This document shows positions 7,239 through 15,867 of a DNA stretch of 64,000 nt, piece after piece. The notes under the pieces are model-generated. The model had not been told where the DNA came from. It made no database searches and saw only the letters and a list, made by a program, of their open reading frames with translations. The stretch is from Rhodococcus sp. (in: high G+C Gram-positive bacteria) (GTDB lineage: Bacteria > Actinomycetota > Actinomycetes > Mycobacteriales > Mycobacteriaceae), in assembly GCF_023264675.1 (NCBI RefSeq), contig NZ_JAHFVG010000025.1, forward strand, positions 21,063 to 85,062, written 5' to 3'. A program made the position numbers and the translations under genes. Positions within the stretch are counted from its first letter, which is position 1. Every line of letters starts with the position of its first letter.

Positions 7239-7995
7239 GGTAAAGACGACCAGGACGGTCCTCGTTACCGGGGCATCACGCGGGATCGGCCGTGCGATTG
7301 CTCGCGCCTTCGCCGAGCAGGGCGACACCGTTGTCGTGCACTGCAATTCCCGAAGTGATGATGCCGTGGCAACGCTGTCCGGTCTGGTCGGCGCAGGCCA
7401 CCGGATCGTGCGAGGCGACTTGACCGACCCCGAGGAAGTTCGCCGGGTGGTGGACGAAGCGGTGGGCGAAGGTGGACTGGACGTTCTGGTGAACAATGCC
7501 GCCCACATGGAGCCGCATCCGATAGCCGAGTCGTCCTACGAGCAGTGGCAGGGGGCGTGGAGTCGCACAGTGGATGTCAATCTCGTTGCAGCAGCACATG
7601 CGTCGTACTGCGCCGCGAATGCGATGATCGCCGGAGGGAGGCGCGGGCACATCGTCAACATCGCCTCGCGCGGCGCCTTCCGCGGCGAACCCGATCACCC
7701 TGCCTACGGCGCGAGCAAGGCCGCGTTGATCGCCATGGGGCAGTCCTTGGCTGTTTCGCTTGCGCCGCACAATATCTCGGTAACCTCCGTGGCTCCGGGA
7801 TTTGTCGAGACCGAGAGAGTCGCGTCCCGATTGGTGGGCGACGAGGGTGCGCTGATCCGCAGTCAGAGCCCATTCGGACGCGTCGGCACGCCGGACGAGG
7901 TTGCCTCCGCCGTGCTGTATCTCGCTTCGAGTGAAGCGATGTGGTCGTCCGGTACAGTGCTCGACGTCAACGGAGCGTCTCACCTTCGGATGTGA
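7228..7995 (+). CDS. Short-chain dehydrogenase/reductase
   Basis: A 255-aa classical SDR. TGASRGIG near residue 14 is the dinucleotide loop, NNAAH the structural NNAG-like motif, IVNIAS carries the catalytic Ser, and YGASK supplies the catalytic Tyr and Lys. VAPGFVETERV follows, and the C-terminus shows SGTVLDVNG. The residue after the second beta strand (CNSRS) suggests NADP preference, but this is weak. The substrate is unknown. As third gene of the ArsR operon it may reduce or oxidise the compound sensed by that regulator. Confidence 0.88.
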   Translation: MQAEVKTTRTVLVTGASRGIGRAIARAFAEQGDTVVVHCNSRSDDAVATLSGLVGAGHRIVRGDLTDPEEVRRVVDEAVGEGGLDVLVNNAAHMEPHPIAESSYEQWQGAWSRTVDVNLVAAAHASYCAANAMIAGGRRGHIVNIASRGAFRGEPDHPAYGASKAALIAMGQSLAVSLAPHNISVTSVAPGFVETERVASRLVGDEGALIRSQSPFGRVGTPDEVASAVLYLASSEAMWSSGTVLDVNGASHLRM

Positions 7996-8013
7996 CCTCG
8001 GTTCGGTGGTCGA

Positions 8014-8037
8014 CCGACCGGTCGCTGGACTGGTCGG
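8014..8037. terminator. Weak hairpin between convergent genes
   Basis: CCGACC (8014-8019) pairs with GGTCGG (8032-8037) across a 12-base loop, immediately after the SDR stop and before the stop of the convergent VOC gene. It lacks a U-run, as is usual for actinobacterial terminators. Role inferred. Confidence 0.35.
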
Positions 8038-8430
8038 CTAAAAGCTGTCGCCGGTTCGCCAGGGCATCTCTTGCAGTGTCCAGGTGTTGTCGTCCGGATC
8101 GGCGAAGCCTGCGTATTTGACCCCGCCGCCCACATCTTCGACATCTCCCACAGCGACGCCGCGTTCGATCAGTGCTGACCTCGATGCTTCGATGTCCTCG
8201 ACCACCAGATGCAGCCCCTTGGTGGATCCGGGCGCCATGGAATACGCCGGCAAGCCGGTACCCATGCTGATGGAACACGCCGATCCCGGCGGAGTCAGCT
8301 GAACCACCCGAACGCCGGGAGCGGGTTGGACGTCGACGTCGGCGACGAATCCAAGGCTCTCGGTATAGAAGGCCTTTGCCCGGTCGACGTCCGCTACTGC
8401 GATGGGAACCAATTCCAGCTTCATCTTCAT
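8038..8430 (-). CDS. VOC (glyoxalase-like) family protein
   Basis: A 130-aa vicinal oxygen chelate protein distinct from the one at 6.8 kb. It begins MKMKLELVPIAVADVDRAKAFY with SLGFVADVDV, then KGLHLVVEDIEASRSALIERGV and a YAGFADPDDNTWTLQEMPW end strand. The PDDN-W-L-Q motif is typical of the actinobacterial glyoxalase-like subgroup. It converges with the SDR gene. Substrate unknown. Confidence 0.85.
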   Translation of the reverse strand: MKMKLELVPIAVADVDRAKAFYTESLGFVADVDVQPAPGVRVVQLTPPGSACSISMGTGLPAYSMAPGSTKGLHLVVEDIEASRSALIERGVAVGDVEDVGGGVKYAGFADPDDNTWTLQEMPWRTGDSF

Positions 8431-8526
8431 TCGGGTGCTCCTGTTTTGCGGCGTCGTGAATCATTGTCGGTTCGGTCTTCCCGAAGTTACCGGGTCTGCG
8501 GGGTCGGTCCTACCGGGAGGAGTGAA

Positions 8527-9078
8527 TCATCCGAAGTCGACGGCATCCGACGTGATGGCGGCGGCCACGCGACCCGGTGCAGTCTGATTGCCCCAGTAGA
8601 GGTTGGTGTGGGCGATCACCTGCTGTGGGGGAGGGGCACCCCATTCGCTGAGGTCCTCGGTCGTGTGAGCATCGGTGACGAGCGTCACGTCGTATCCTCG
8701 GGCCAGCGCACCGTGGAGTGTGCTTCGGATGCAGAAGTCGGTTTGAGCGCCGACCACGACGAGGCTTCCGATACCGAGTTCGGCCAGAACGGATTCCAGT
8801 TCGGTGTCCTCGAATGCGTCGCCGTAGCGCTTGTGAATCAGCGGTTCGGATTCTTGCCGCACCAATCGGGGGACGTACTCCCAGCCAGAAGTCCCCTGCA
8901 CCAGCTGCTCCGAAGAATGCTGAACCCAGACGATCGGCGTGGCCTCGGCTCTGGCCTTCGTCACGAGCTCGCCGATGTTCTGCACGACGATGTCGGCGTC
9001 GACGGACGCGGACATCACGTCGTTCTGAACGTCGATCACGAGCAACGCGGTTCTCGGCCGATCGGTGAGTGTCGTCAT
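8527..9078 (-). CDS. Isochorismatase-fold cysteine hydrolase
   Basis: The 183-aa protein has the catalytic elements of the isochorismatase/nicotinamidase superfamily: TALLVIDVQND with the catalytic Asp, HKRYGDAFEDT with the Lys region, and VVVGAQTDFCIRSTLHGALARGYDVTLVTDAHTT with the nucleophilic Cys after a T-D-F. The metal-binding D-x-H set of nicotinamidases is not obvious, so it is an amidohydrolase of the broader cysteine hydrolase group. It is divergent from the sigma-factor cassette with a gap of about 185 bp. Confidence 0.87.
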   Translation of the reverse strand: MTTLTDRPRTALLVIDVQNDVMSASVDADIVVQNIGELVTKARAEATPIVWVQHSSEQLVQGTSGWEYVPRLVRQESEPLIHKRYGDAFEDTELESVLAELGIGSLVVVGAQTDFCIRSTLHGALARGYDVTLVTDAHTTEDLSEWGAPPPQQVIAHTNLYWGNQTAPGRVAAAITSDAVDFG

Positions 9079-9262
9079 ACTTGTCAGGATAGCGACGGCG
9101 ACCGACAGAAATTCAGTTTCTCGTTATGCGTACGAACGATTTTCGCGAATTCGGTATACCGCGCATTCGTCGTGGCCGGGGTGTATCAATTGCATGTATC
9201 AACAGATGTCGGTGTCCCTCCTGATCGGTGTGACCACGATTGATGCCGTGGACGGGGGTCCC

Positions 9263-9886
9263 ATGGAATGCACTACCGAACCTGCCGACGAAACTCCGGC
9301 GCGCCCGAAAACAGAGTCCGACCGTGAACTGTGGTTCACCGCGGGCCGTCATTTCGGGACATGGAGGCGTAACGGGGATTCGACAGAATTCGACGCGCTC
9401 GTTCGATTGCTGACGCCTGTGCTGTGGCACGTCGTCCGGGCAGCTGGAACGGACGAAGAGCAGGCACGAGATGTGCTGCAAACCGTGTGGCTCGCGTTGG
9501 TCCGCACGCCGGACTCGGTCCGTGACGAGCGTGCCGTCGGGCACTGGCTGGTGGTGTCGGCGCGTCGTGAATCGTGGCGAGTCGTCAAACGAGATCGCAG
9601 CATGATCGTCGTCGACCCTGCGCTGGTGCCTGAGCCGTTGCCGGTGGCCTCGGCCGAGTTCGATGCCCTTGCGGCATCGGAGTCGGAGATGTTGTGGCGG
9701 GTCGTCGGCACACAGTCGGAGCGCTGCAGGAGGCTTGTTCGAGTCGCCGCCAGCCTCGAACTCAGCGACTACCGCTCACTGGCCGAAGAACTTCACCTCG
9801 CGATCGGAAGTCTGGGAACGATCCGTCGGCGCTGCCTCGACGCACTTCGCTCCGATCTCGCACGAGCGGGGATGACTCGTGGCTGA
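9263..9886 (+). CDS. ECF-like RNA polymerase sigma factor of the protease cassette
   Basis: The 207-aa product shows a sigma-2-like region (EFDALVRLLTPVLWHVVRA, EEQARDVLQTVWLALVR, VGHWLVVSARRESWRVVKRD) and a degenerate sigma-4-like helix-turn-helix (YRSLAEELHLAIGSLGTIRRRCLDALR). It should direct polymerase to a specific promoter set. It overlaps the next gene by 8 bp and leads a co-directional cluster of four proteases, which it may switch on. The ATG at 9263 is one choice; a GTG at 9248 and further upstream starts remain open. Its normal anti-sigma partner is not recognisable. Confidence 0.8.
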   Translation: MECTTEPADETPARPKTESDRELWFTAGRHFGTWRRNGDSTEFDALVRLLTPVLWHVVRAAGTDEEQARDVLQTVWLALVRTPDSVRDERAVGHWLVVSARRESWRVVKRDRSMIVVDPALVPEPLPVASAEFDALAASESEMLWRVVGTQSERCRRLVRVAASLELSDYRSLAEELHLAIGSLGTIRRRCLDALRSDLARAGMTRG

Positions 9887-10382
9887 CGTGGACTGGTCGG
9901 CAGACCGCGACCTTCTCGGTCGACTGAGTTCGATGTGGGAGGCCCACGACCCACCCCCGGTAGGACTGGCCGACGACATCATTACTTTCGTCGCTGCCGC
10001 TGGGATGGAGCGTGAGTGGGAACTGTTGCGCGAAGTCGGCGTCGGCGAGTTGGTCGGAGTCCGAGACGACTCCGACGTACGCACCTTCGAGTTCCAACTC
10101 GACCGCATCGGCCTACTGGTGCGCATCGCACCGGAATCGATGACGCACAGCCGCATGGATGGTTGGTTGACGCTCCACTCCGACGGCGACGGCGACATCG
10201 ACAGCGATGTCGACGGCGAGGGCGTGGCGGTAACTCTGGTGACCGACGACGGCGAACGGACGACGTCAACGGACGACAACGGACGATTCGAATTCAGCAG
10301 GCTCGGTGGGCGGAACTGGAGACTGAGATTCGCCTCGCCCGACGGGACGGCGCTCGTACAGACACCCGAACGGGCACGTTGA
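9879..10382 (+). CDS. Cassette small protein with carboxypeptidase-regulatory-like beta domain
   Basis: A 167-aa protein starting at a GTG within the sigma-factor gene. Residues 1-60 are helical and Trp-containing (DWSADRDLLGRLSSMWEAHDPP), 60-110 strand-rich with FEFQLDRIGLLVRI, then an acidic run DGDGDIDSDVDGEG and a terminal module VAVTLVTDDGERTTSTDDNGRFEFSRL that resembles carboxypeptidase-regulatory-like beta-sandwich segments. Position suggests it controls the sigma factor or is a sensor or substrate of the proteases. That is inference; no catalytic motif is seen. Confidence 0.65.
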   Translation: MADVDWSADRDLLGRLSSMWEAHDPPPVGLADDIITFVAAAGMEREWELLREVGVGELVGVRDDSDVRTFEFQLDRIGLLVRIAPESMTHSRMDGWLTLHSDGDGDIDSDVDGEGVAVTLVTDDGERTTSTDDNGRFEFSRLGGRNWRLRFASPDGTALVQTPERAR

Positions 10383-10393
10383 CCGAACGGCAA

Positions 10394-10478
10394 CGAGACA
10401 GGTGAGACAGCGAGACAGGTGAGACAGCGAGACAGGTGAGACAGCGAGACAGGTCAGACAACGAGACAGGTGAGACAA
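10394..10478 (+). repeat. Five tandem copies of a 17-bp unit
   Basis: Units of CGAGACAGGTGAGACAG lie end to end at 10394, 10411, 10428, 10445 and 10462; the fourth has one internal change and the last two end in A. The array fills most of the 112-bp gap between the small beta-domain gene and the first subtilase, stopping 16 bp before its ATG. Because 17 is not a multiple of three, it is not a coding repeat. It could separate translation of the two genes or bind a regulator. Confidence 0.9.
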
Positions 10479-10494
10479 CGATGGAGAGGGCACG

Positions 10495-12075
10495 ATGACC
10501 AGTGGGCAGCCTGTGGAACGTTGGCGAAAGATCCCGAATGTGGCGATCGGTGTACCCGGAGATCCGGACCATGTCCACGAACAAAGTCCCACGGTATACG
10601 TTCGCGACACCGTACTCGTTGCGCGCTTCGCGTCCGCCGAGGACGACTCGTTCGCCGGGCTGGAAGACACTGCATCACAACTCGGTTGGGTCATTGCTCG
10701 TGAGCGAGATGCGGACGACCGTAGACCGATGACGATTCGATTCGTCTCGACGGCGCAAGACGGCAGCCGGACCGAACGCGTCGTGACTCGGATGTTCATC
10801 GCGGCGACGGGGCGATCGACGGTCCCTACCGTCGACGCGGCCACCCTGCTCCGCGCGTACAACGCCGTGGACAGGTCCGGCGACGGGGTCGATGTGCAGC
10901 TCGAACATGTCCTGGGGCTCGGACCGTTCATGTCTCCCTTCATGAGTCCCTTCATGTCCCCGTTCATGTCGCCGTTCATGTCGCCGTTCATGAGTCCGTT
11001 CATGTCCGGCTCGTCTCCTGTTGGTTCGTATGCGGTTCCGGGTGCAGGAGGACGGCAGCCGGTTGCGTACGTCGGGCCACCACCGGCCAGGCGCGCCGAC
11101 GACCAGGTTCAGGGTCGACGCCCCCGAGTTGCCATTCTGGACACCGGATGCGGCACCCACGACTGGCTCGGATTCGTCGCCAGGGGCGTCGACCAGCCGA
11201 CCGTCATCGGAATCGACGATCCAGGCACCGACCCCGAGATCTATCCGGATCTGCTCGGCCCGCTCGACGGTCAGATGGATCCCCTCGTCGGGCACGGGAC
11301 GTTCATCACCGGCCTCGTACATCAGGAGGCCCCCGATGCCGACATACTCACGGTTCGGGTGCTGCACGGCGACGGAACCGTGTACGAGGCCGACGTCGTG
11401 GCCGCGTTGGCCGGTCTGTTGGATTACGTTCTGTCGGCCGACGAGCATCGAATCGACGTGGTGAACCTCTCTCTCGGCTTCTATCACGAGGACGTCCTCG
11501 ACCCGACGTTCCCGTCGGAGGTGCGCAGGTTGCTCGTCGAACTCAGAAGAACCGGGGCCGTGATCGTGGCGTCCGCCGGGAACGACGCCACCACCAGGCC
11601 GTGCTATCCGGCAGCGTTCTCGCGTGATCCGGAGGATTCCGATCTTGCGCCGTTGTTGTCCGTCACGGCCGACAACCCGAACGGCACCACCGCATTGTTC
11701 TCCAATTCCGGGGACTGGATCGACGTGTCGATCGTGGGAGCTTCGGTGATCAGCACCATGCCGGACTTCGGTGCAGGCGCAGAACCGTTGGCACGTACCG
11801 GCACGGGTGGAGCGGACGCGAATCGAGAGTCTCTCGATCCCGACGACTACCTCGGCGGCTTCGGGGTATGGAGCGGAACCTCGTTCGCAGCACCGATCGT
11901 GGCAGGGCGAATCGCAGCGGCACTGGCGGATCGGGTCTCGTCGACGACGACCGCGGCCGAGCGCGTGGCGCTGGCGCAGCGTGCTGTCGCGGACGTGCGC
12001 ACGACCATCGCCGCGGAGAAGCAGGCACTGCGAGCGAAGTTCGATGCACGTCGATCCCGGAATCGACCACGGTGA
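10495..12075 (+). CDS. S8 subtilisin-like serine protease with MSPF-repeat linker
   Basis: A 526-aa subtilase without a signal peptide. The N-terminal 140 residues are an alpha-beta region (YVRDTVLVARF, QLGWVIARERD) that may act as an inhibitory prodomain. Residues 145-172 are seven near-identical FMSP/FMSG units. The S8 domain follows with catalytic Asp216 (VAILDTGC), His267 (VGHGTFITG) and Ser463 (WSGTSFAAP), plus the oxyanion segment VASAGND. GGAGAGG precedes the ATG. Its stop overlaps the TPR-CHAT start by four bases, so the two are translationally coupled. It is likely a cytoplasmic protease activated by prodomain or linker cleavage. Confidence 0.9.
   Translation: MTSGQPVERWRKIPNVAIGVPGDPDHVHEQSPTVYVRDTVLVARFASAEDDSFAGLEDTASQLGWVIARERDADDRRPMTIRFVSTAQDGSRTERVVTRMFIAATGRSTVPTVDAATLLRAYNAVDRSGDGVDVQLEHVLGLGPFMSPFMSPFMSPFMSPFMSPFMSPFMSGSSPVGSYAVPGAGGRQPVAYVGPPPARRADDQVQGRRPRVAILDTGCGTHDWLGFVARGVDQPTVIGIDDPGTDPEIYPDLLGPLDGQMDPLVGHGTFITGLVHQEAPDADILTVRVLHGDGTVYEADVVAALAGLLDYVLSADEHRIDVVNLSLGFYHEDVLDPTFPSEVRRLLVELRRTGAVIVASAGNDATTRPCYPAAFSRDPEDSDLAPLLSVTADNPNGTTALFSNSGDWIDVSIVGASVISTMPDFGAGAEPLARTGTGGADANRESLDPDDYLGGFGVWSGTSFAAPIVAGRIAAALADRVSSTTTAAERVALAQRAVADVRTTIAAEKQALRAKFDARRSRNRPR
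10927..11010 (+). repeat. In-frame 12-bp repeat coding FMSP units
   Basis: Seven consecutive 12-bp units encode FMSP six times and FMSG once, residues 145-172 of the subtilase. Third bases and the Ser codon (TCN or AGT) vary while the peptide is constant, which suggests selection for the peptide rather than a fresh slippage event. The segment separates the N-terminal region from the catalytic domain. Confidence 0.9.
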
Positions 12076-14537
12076 ACTCCGCCCGACGCATCCTCGACGA
12101 AGCTCAGGCGCTCATCAGCGCCGGACGTCACGAGGACGCCCGGGCGGTACTTGCCCGTGCATACGAGTACCCCATGGACGGTGCGACTCGCGCCGAGGTG
12201 GTGGCCTCCACTGCATGGGTGATGGGGGAGACCGGCGACCTCCGCGGGGGTCTCGAGTACTGCAGAGAAGCGATCGACCATCACGAGCGAGGCGTGAAGC
12301 CGCTGGGCGAGAGTGGCCGTGCGATCGTGATCGGGCGTATCGCTGCTCTCGAAGTTCGAGCAGGTAACGACGACGTCGCACTCCCGCTGTTCGGTCACGC
12401 TGTCGACTTGCTCGGCAGCCAGCCGTCGGCCCGTGGGCGTGTGCTGATCAATCGTGCGTACCTGTTCCTGCGTAGGCGGCAGTTGGCGGAGGCTGCAACG
12501 GATCTCGACGGTGCAGGAATCGCGTTCGCCGAAATCGGAGACACGGTGGAACAGGCGAAGGTGCTCCACAACCGAGGCTACGTAGATCTGCTGGCCGGTG
12601 ATCTGGCTGCAGCCCTCGATCGAATGAACACGGCGCGCGAGACTCTCCGTCACCTGTCCGCATCACATCGGGCGATCTGTGATCTGGACCGGGCAGAGGT
12701 ACTGGAAGCCGCAGGAATGGTCGGTGACGCCCGGGTGACTCTCGAAGAGGTTCTGGTGCTTCTCGGCGGAACCACGGAGTGGCACACCAGGGCCGAAGCG
12801 GAGTTGTCGCTGGCGCGAATACTGGCGCGCGACGAACCTGATCGCGCTGCAGCACTGGCATTCTCGGCTGCCGAGCATTTTCGCGAGCACGGCAGCGATG
12901 CTTCGGCGGTGCGTGCGGATGCAGTAGGTGTGCGTATTCGGTCGGCCACCGGTGTGGACGAGGACGTTCTGGCGCACGCGGCGCTGATGGTGGAGCGCCT
13001 CGAAGAGTTGCATCTGAACGCGTTCGCAACCGAACTCAGGCTGCACGTGGCATCGGACGTACTCACACGAGGCGGTGTGGGCGATGCAGAAGCCCTTGCC
13101 GCGCACATCACTGTCGAACCCGATGCCCCGATGACCACTCGGTTGTTGAATGCGCGCCTGTGGTCTGCCCTCGATCGCCGACGTCATCGGCCCGCCGACG
13201 CCGTGATCCATGCTGCCCGATCGATGGACGACTTCATCGAATGGCAAACCCACTTCGGCAGCCTGGGAATGCAAGTCGCGACACAGCGAATCGCGACCGA
13301 CGTCGTGCTCCAGGGAAGCAATGCCGCTTGGGAAACCCGAGACCCCGAACGGGTGCTCGAGTGGTCCGAGCGCGCCCGAGGCGTCGGAGCGGCCTGGAAT
13401 CCGGTGAAAGCGCCGCGCGACGAACATGTCGTCTCGGTCCTGGCGGAGATTCGGTCGCTCCGTGACTCCGGCACTGAGCGCGCGCATCGGCGGCGCATCG
13501 AACTACAGGAAGCCGTGCGAGACATGGGCTGGCGCGGATCGTCGTCCGCGATCACCGAGAATCGGAGGACCACACTAGGAACAGCCGACGCCACCACGGC
13601 ACTCGACAGGGCGGAGGCAGACCTCGTCACCTACCTCTGGCTGGGGGCGAGACTGGTTGCACTGACGTTGTGCGCGGGGGAGCCGACGTTGGTCGATCTC
13701 GGTGACTGGCACCGCATCGAACAGGAGCTGGCCGGTCTGCCTGCCGATCTCGACCTCGCCGCTGCTCGTTCCTCTCCTCGGCTTCGTGCGGCGATCGACA
13801 GATCATTGTCCCGCCGTCTCGAGGCACTCGACCGAATGCTGGTGGGGCCGCTGGCGTCGTCTCTGGGGCGAGCGCGCATTCTGTTGACCGTTCCCGGTGT
13901 CCTCGGCGGCGTGCCGTGGGGTTTGTTGCCGAGTTTCGCTCGAGTGTCGCTCGGCGTAGCGGTGTCGGTCGACTGGTGGATGGGCAGTGCTGTAAGCCCG
14001 CGTCGCTCGGGTGCGGTAGGGGTGGTTCTCGGACCCGGCACCGAGAACGGTCGACGCGAGGCCGACGCGGTGTTCGAAGCATGGTCGGGCGCATCGAACG
14101 CATGGCTGCACGCGGATGCGACGACGGTCTCGGCGGATGCTCTTGCTGCGCGCTCGGACATACTCCATGTGTGCGCGCACGGTGGACACTCGCGAGAGCA
14201 TCCACTGTTTTCATCGGTCGCTCTGGCAGACGGTCCCTGGTTCGGCCACGATGTCGGTCAGCTGGCACATGTGCCGGCGCTGGTGGTGATCTCGGCGTGC
14301 CAAATGGGTCGAGCAGTAGGCGAACTCGACACCCTCGGTATGGCGCGTGCCTGGCTGCACGCCGGTGCGCGGTGTGTGATCGCTGCGCCCGCGAACATCG
14401 ACGACGAACGCGCCGCGGATGTGTTCCCTGCCGTGCACCGTCGGATTGCGGACGGCACCGCGCCGGGTGATGCGCTGGCTTTGGAACTGCACGGTGAACT
14501 CGGCGTCGCTGCGTTGTGCTACGGCGATGCATGGTGA
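12072..14537 (+). CDS. TPR-repeat CHAT-domain (caspase-like) protease
   Basis: The 821-aa protein starts with GTG in a GTGA overlap with the subtilase stop. Residues 1 to about 500 are helical pairs in TPR style, for example ILDEAQALISAGRHEDARAVL, then AGNDDVALPLFGHAVDLL and RRQLAEAATDLDGAGIAF. The C-terminal part is a CHAT peptidase: ARILLTVPGVLGGVPWGLLPS, ILHVCAHGGHS with the catalytic His703, and VVISACQMG with the nucleophile Cys743, followed by GMARAWLHAGARCVIA. TPR-CHAT proteins act as regulated proteases, for example with type III-E CRISPR effectors. Here the TPR part may sense a trigger and the CHAT part cleave a partner. No signal peptide or membrane segment is seen. Confidence 0.9.
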   Translation: MNSARRILDEAQALISAGRHEDARAVLARAYEYPMDGATRAEVVASTAWVMGETGDLRGGLEYCREAIDHHERGVKPLGESGRAIVIGRIAALEVRAGNDDVALPLFGHAVDLLGSQPSARGRVLINRAYLFLRRRQLAEAATDLDGAGIAFAEIGDTVEQAKVLHNRGYVDLLAGDLAAALDRMNTARETLRHLSASHRAICDLDRAEVLEAAGMVGDARVTLEEVLVLLGGTTEWHTRAEAELSLARILARDEPDRAAALAFSAAEHFREHGSDASAVRADAVGVRIRSATGVDEDVLAHAALMVERLEELHLNAFATELRLHVASDVLTRGGVGDAEALAAHITVEPDAPMTTRLLNARLWSALDRRRHRPADAVIHAARSMDDFIEWQTHFGSLGMQVATQRIATDVVLQGSNAAWETRDPERVLEWSERARGVGAAWNPVKAPRDEHVVSVLAEIRSLRDSGTERAHRRRIELQEAVRDMGWRGSSSAITENRRTTLGTADATTALDRAEADLVTYLWLGARLVALTLCAGEPTLVDLGDWHRIEQELAGLPADLDLAAARSSPRLRAAIDRSLSRRLEALDRMLVGPLASSLGRARILLTVPGVLGGVPWGLLPSFARVSLGVAVSVDWWMGSAVSPRRSGAVGVVLGPGTENGRREADAVFEAWSGASNAWLHADATTVSADALAARSDILHVCAHGGHSREHPLFSSVALADGPWFGHDVGQLAHVPALVVISACQMGRAVGELDTLGMARAWLHAGARCVIAAPANIDDERAADVFPAVHRRIADGTAPGDALALELHGELGVAALCYGDAW

Positions 14538-14616
14538 ACGAAAAGTAGCTGTATCAAACAGCATTCGACGACCCTCCTGACAGTCGAGAACCACGACACT
14601 CGACGAAGGAGAAGAC

Positions 14617-15825
14617 ATGGCAGTACGCACCATCGATCTACTCGAGCACGAACAACTCGTCGTGTTGCGCGCTCCCGCACGATCGGCAATGCGAGACCCG
14701 AACTCCGGGCCTCTCGCGATGCAGGCAGCAGCGCCGGGAGACATCAAGATCGACGTCGAGAGTCGGGTCGGCAAAGCCGATCTCGCGGCTCTCGCCGGGG
14801 ACCCGACCGTGGTGGGGTTCTGCCCGTCCATGCCCATGAAACTCGTCGAGCCGGTCGAGGATCCGGTTCGGGTGAAGCCGAAGGGAGCCGGTGTCACCTG
14901 GGGGATCGGCGCGGTCGGGGCCTCGACGTCGCCCTACGACGGTAGCGGAGTCACCGTCGCGGTACTGGACACCGGGATCGACTCCGCCCACAGCGCGTTC
15001 CGCGGCGTCGAGCTCGTCACCAGGGATTTCACCGGTGGTGGATCGGCGGCCGACAAGCACGGGCATGGCACACACTGCGCCGGAACAATTTTCGGCAGAA
15101 ATATCGACGGCCTCCGAATCGGCGTCGCGACCGGTGTGTCGCGGGCCGTCATCGGGAAGGTACTCGGTCCAACCGGAGGCGGAAGTGAGATGCTCGCGCA
15201 GGCGATCCTGTGGGCACGTGACAACGGCGCGCAGGTGATATCGATGTCGCTCGGCTTCGACTTTCCCGGGTACGTGCACGATCTGGTCGATCGCGGCGGA
15301 CTGTCGATCGAGGTCGCCACGTCGATGGCGCTGCAGGATTACACCGCGAACGTTCGACTCTTCGAGAAGTTGTCCGAATTCATGAACGCCGGTATGGGGC
15401 AGCCGGTCGTAGTCGCAGCCAGCGGTAACGAAAGCGGCAGGAGCGCAACGCCTCCCTTCGAGATCAACGTGGCTCCACCGGCAGCAGCACCGGGAGTCAT
15501 CTCCGTCGGCGCCCTCGGTCAAGGTTTCGGCGGATACGCCGTTGCACCGTTCTCCAACACTCGTCCGACGGTGTCCGCCCCGGGAGTCGGAGTGATCAGC
15601 GCGGCACTCGGTGGTGGCACCGTGCCGATGTCGGGCACCAGTATGGCGACCCCGCACACTGCGGGAGTCGCAGCACTGTGGGCGCAGAAACTCGCCGCCC
15701 AAGGGCAACTCAGTGCTCTGATGCTTCAGTCCAAACTCATCGGCGAGGCGACGCTCGCGGGCGTCGCTTCGGGGTTCGATTCGCTCGATATCGGCGCGGG
15801 CCTCGTTCGCGCGCCTCAGGTCTGA
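14617..15825 (+). CDS. Second S8 subtilisin-like serine protease of the cassette
   Basis: A 402-aa subtilase with an N-terminal region of about 95 residues that looks like an I9-type propeptide (QLVVLRAPARSAM, GDIKIDVESRVGKADLAALA) and no signal peptide. The catalytic triad is Asp118 (VAVLDTGID), His150 (GHGTHCAG) and Ser342 (SGTSMATPH). The oxyanion Asn lies in VVAASGNES. GAAGGAGAAGAC precedes the ATG. The 79-bp gap after the CHAT gene is larger than elsewhere in the cluster, so a separate promoter is possible. It lacks the FMSP linker of the first subtilase. Confidence 0.92.
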   Translation: MAVRTIDLLEHEQLVVLRAPARSAMRDPNSGPLAMQAAAPGDIKIDVESRVGKADLAALAGDPTVVGFCPSMPMKLVEPVEDPVRVKPKGAGVTWGIGAVGASTSPYDGSGVTVAVLDTGIDSAHSAFRGVELVTRDFTGGGSAADKHGHGTHCAGTIFGRNIDGLRIGVATGVSRAVIGKVLGPTGGGSEMLAQAILWARDNGAQVISMSLGFDFPGYVHDLVDRGGLSIEVATSMALQDYTANVRLFEKLSEFMNAGMGQPVVVAASGNESGRSATPPFEINVAPPAAAPGVISVGALGQGFGGYAVAPFSNTRPTVSAPGVGVISAALGGGTVPMSGTSMATPHTAGVAALWAQKLAAQGQLSALMLQSKLIGEATLAGVASGFDSLDIGAGLVRAPQV

Positions 15826-15867
15826 ACACTCGTCGACACTCGATCGCAACCGAAAGGCCGGACAATC

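Noticed and set aside
10394..10478. CRISPR array
   Set aside because: Units of 17 bp are directly abutting with no spacers, and no cas gene is near.
13627..14532. A 301-codon minus-strand frame inside the TPR-CHAT gene
   Set aside because: Arg/Pro/His-rich antisense frame; the plus strand encodes the CHAT catalytic domain.
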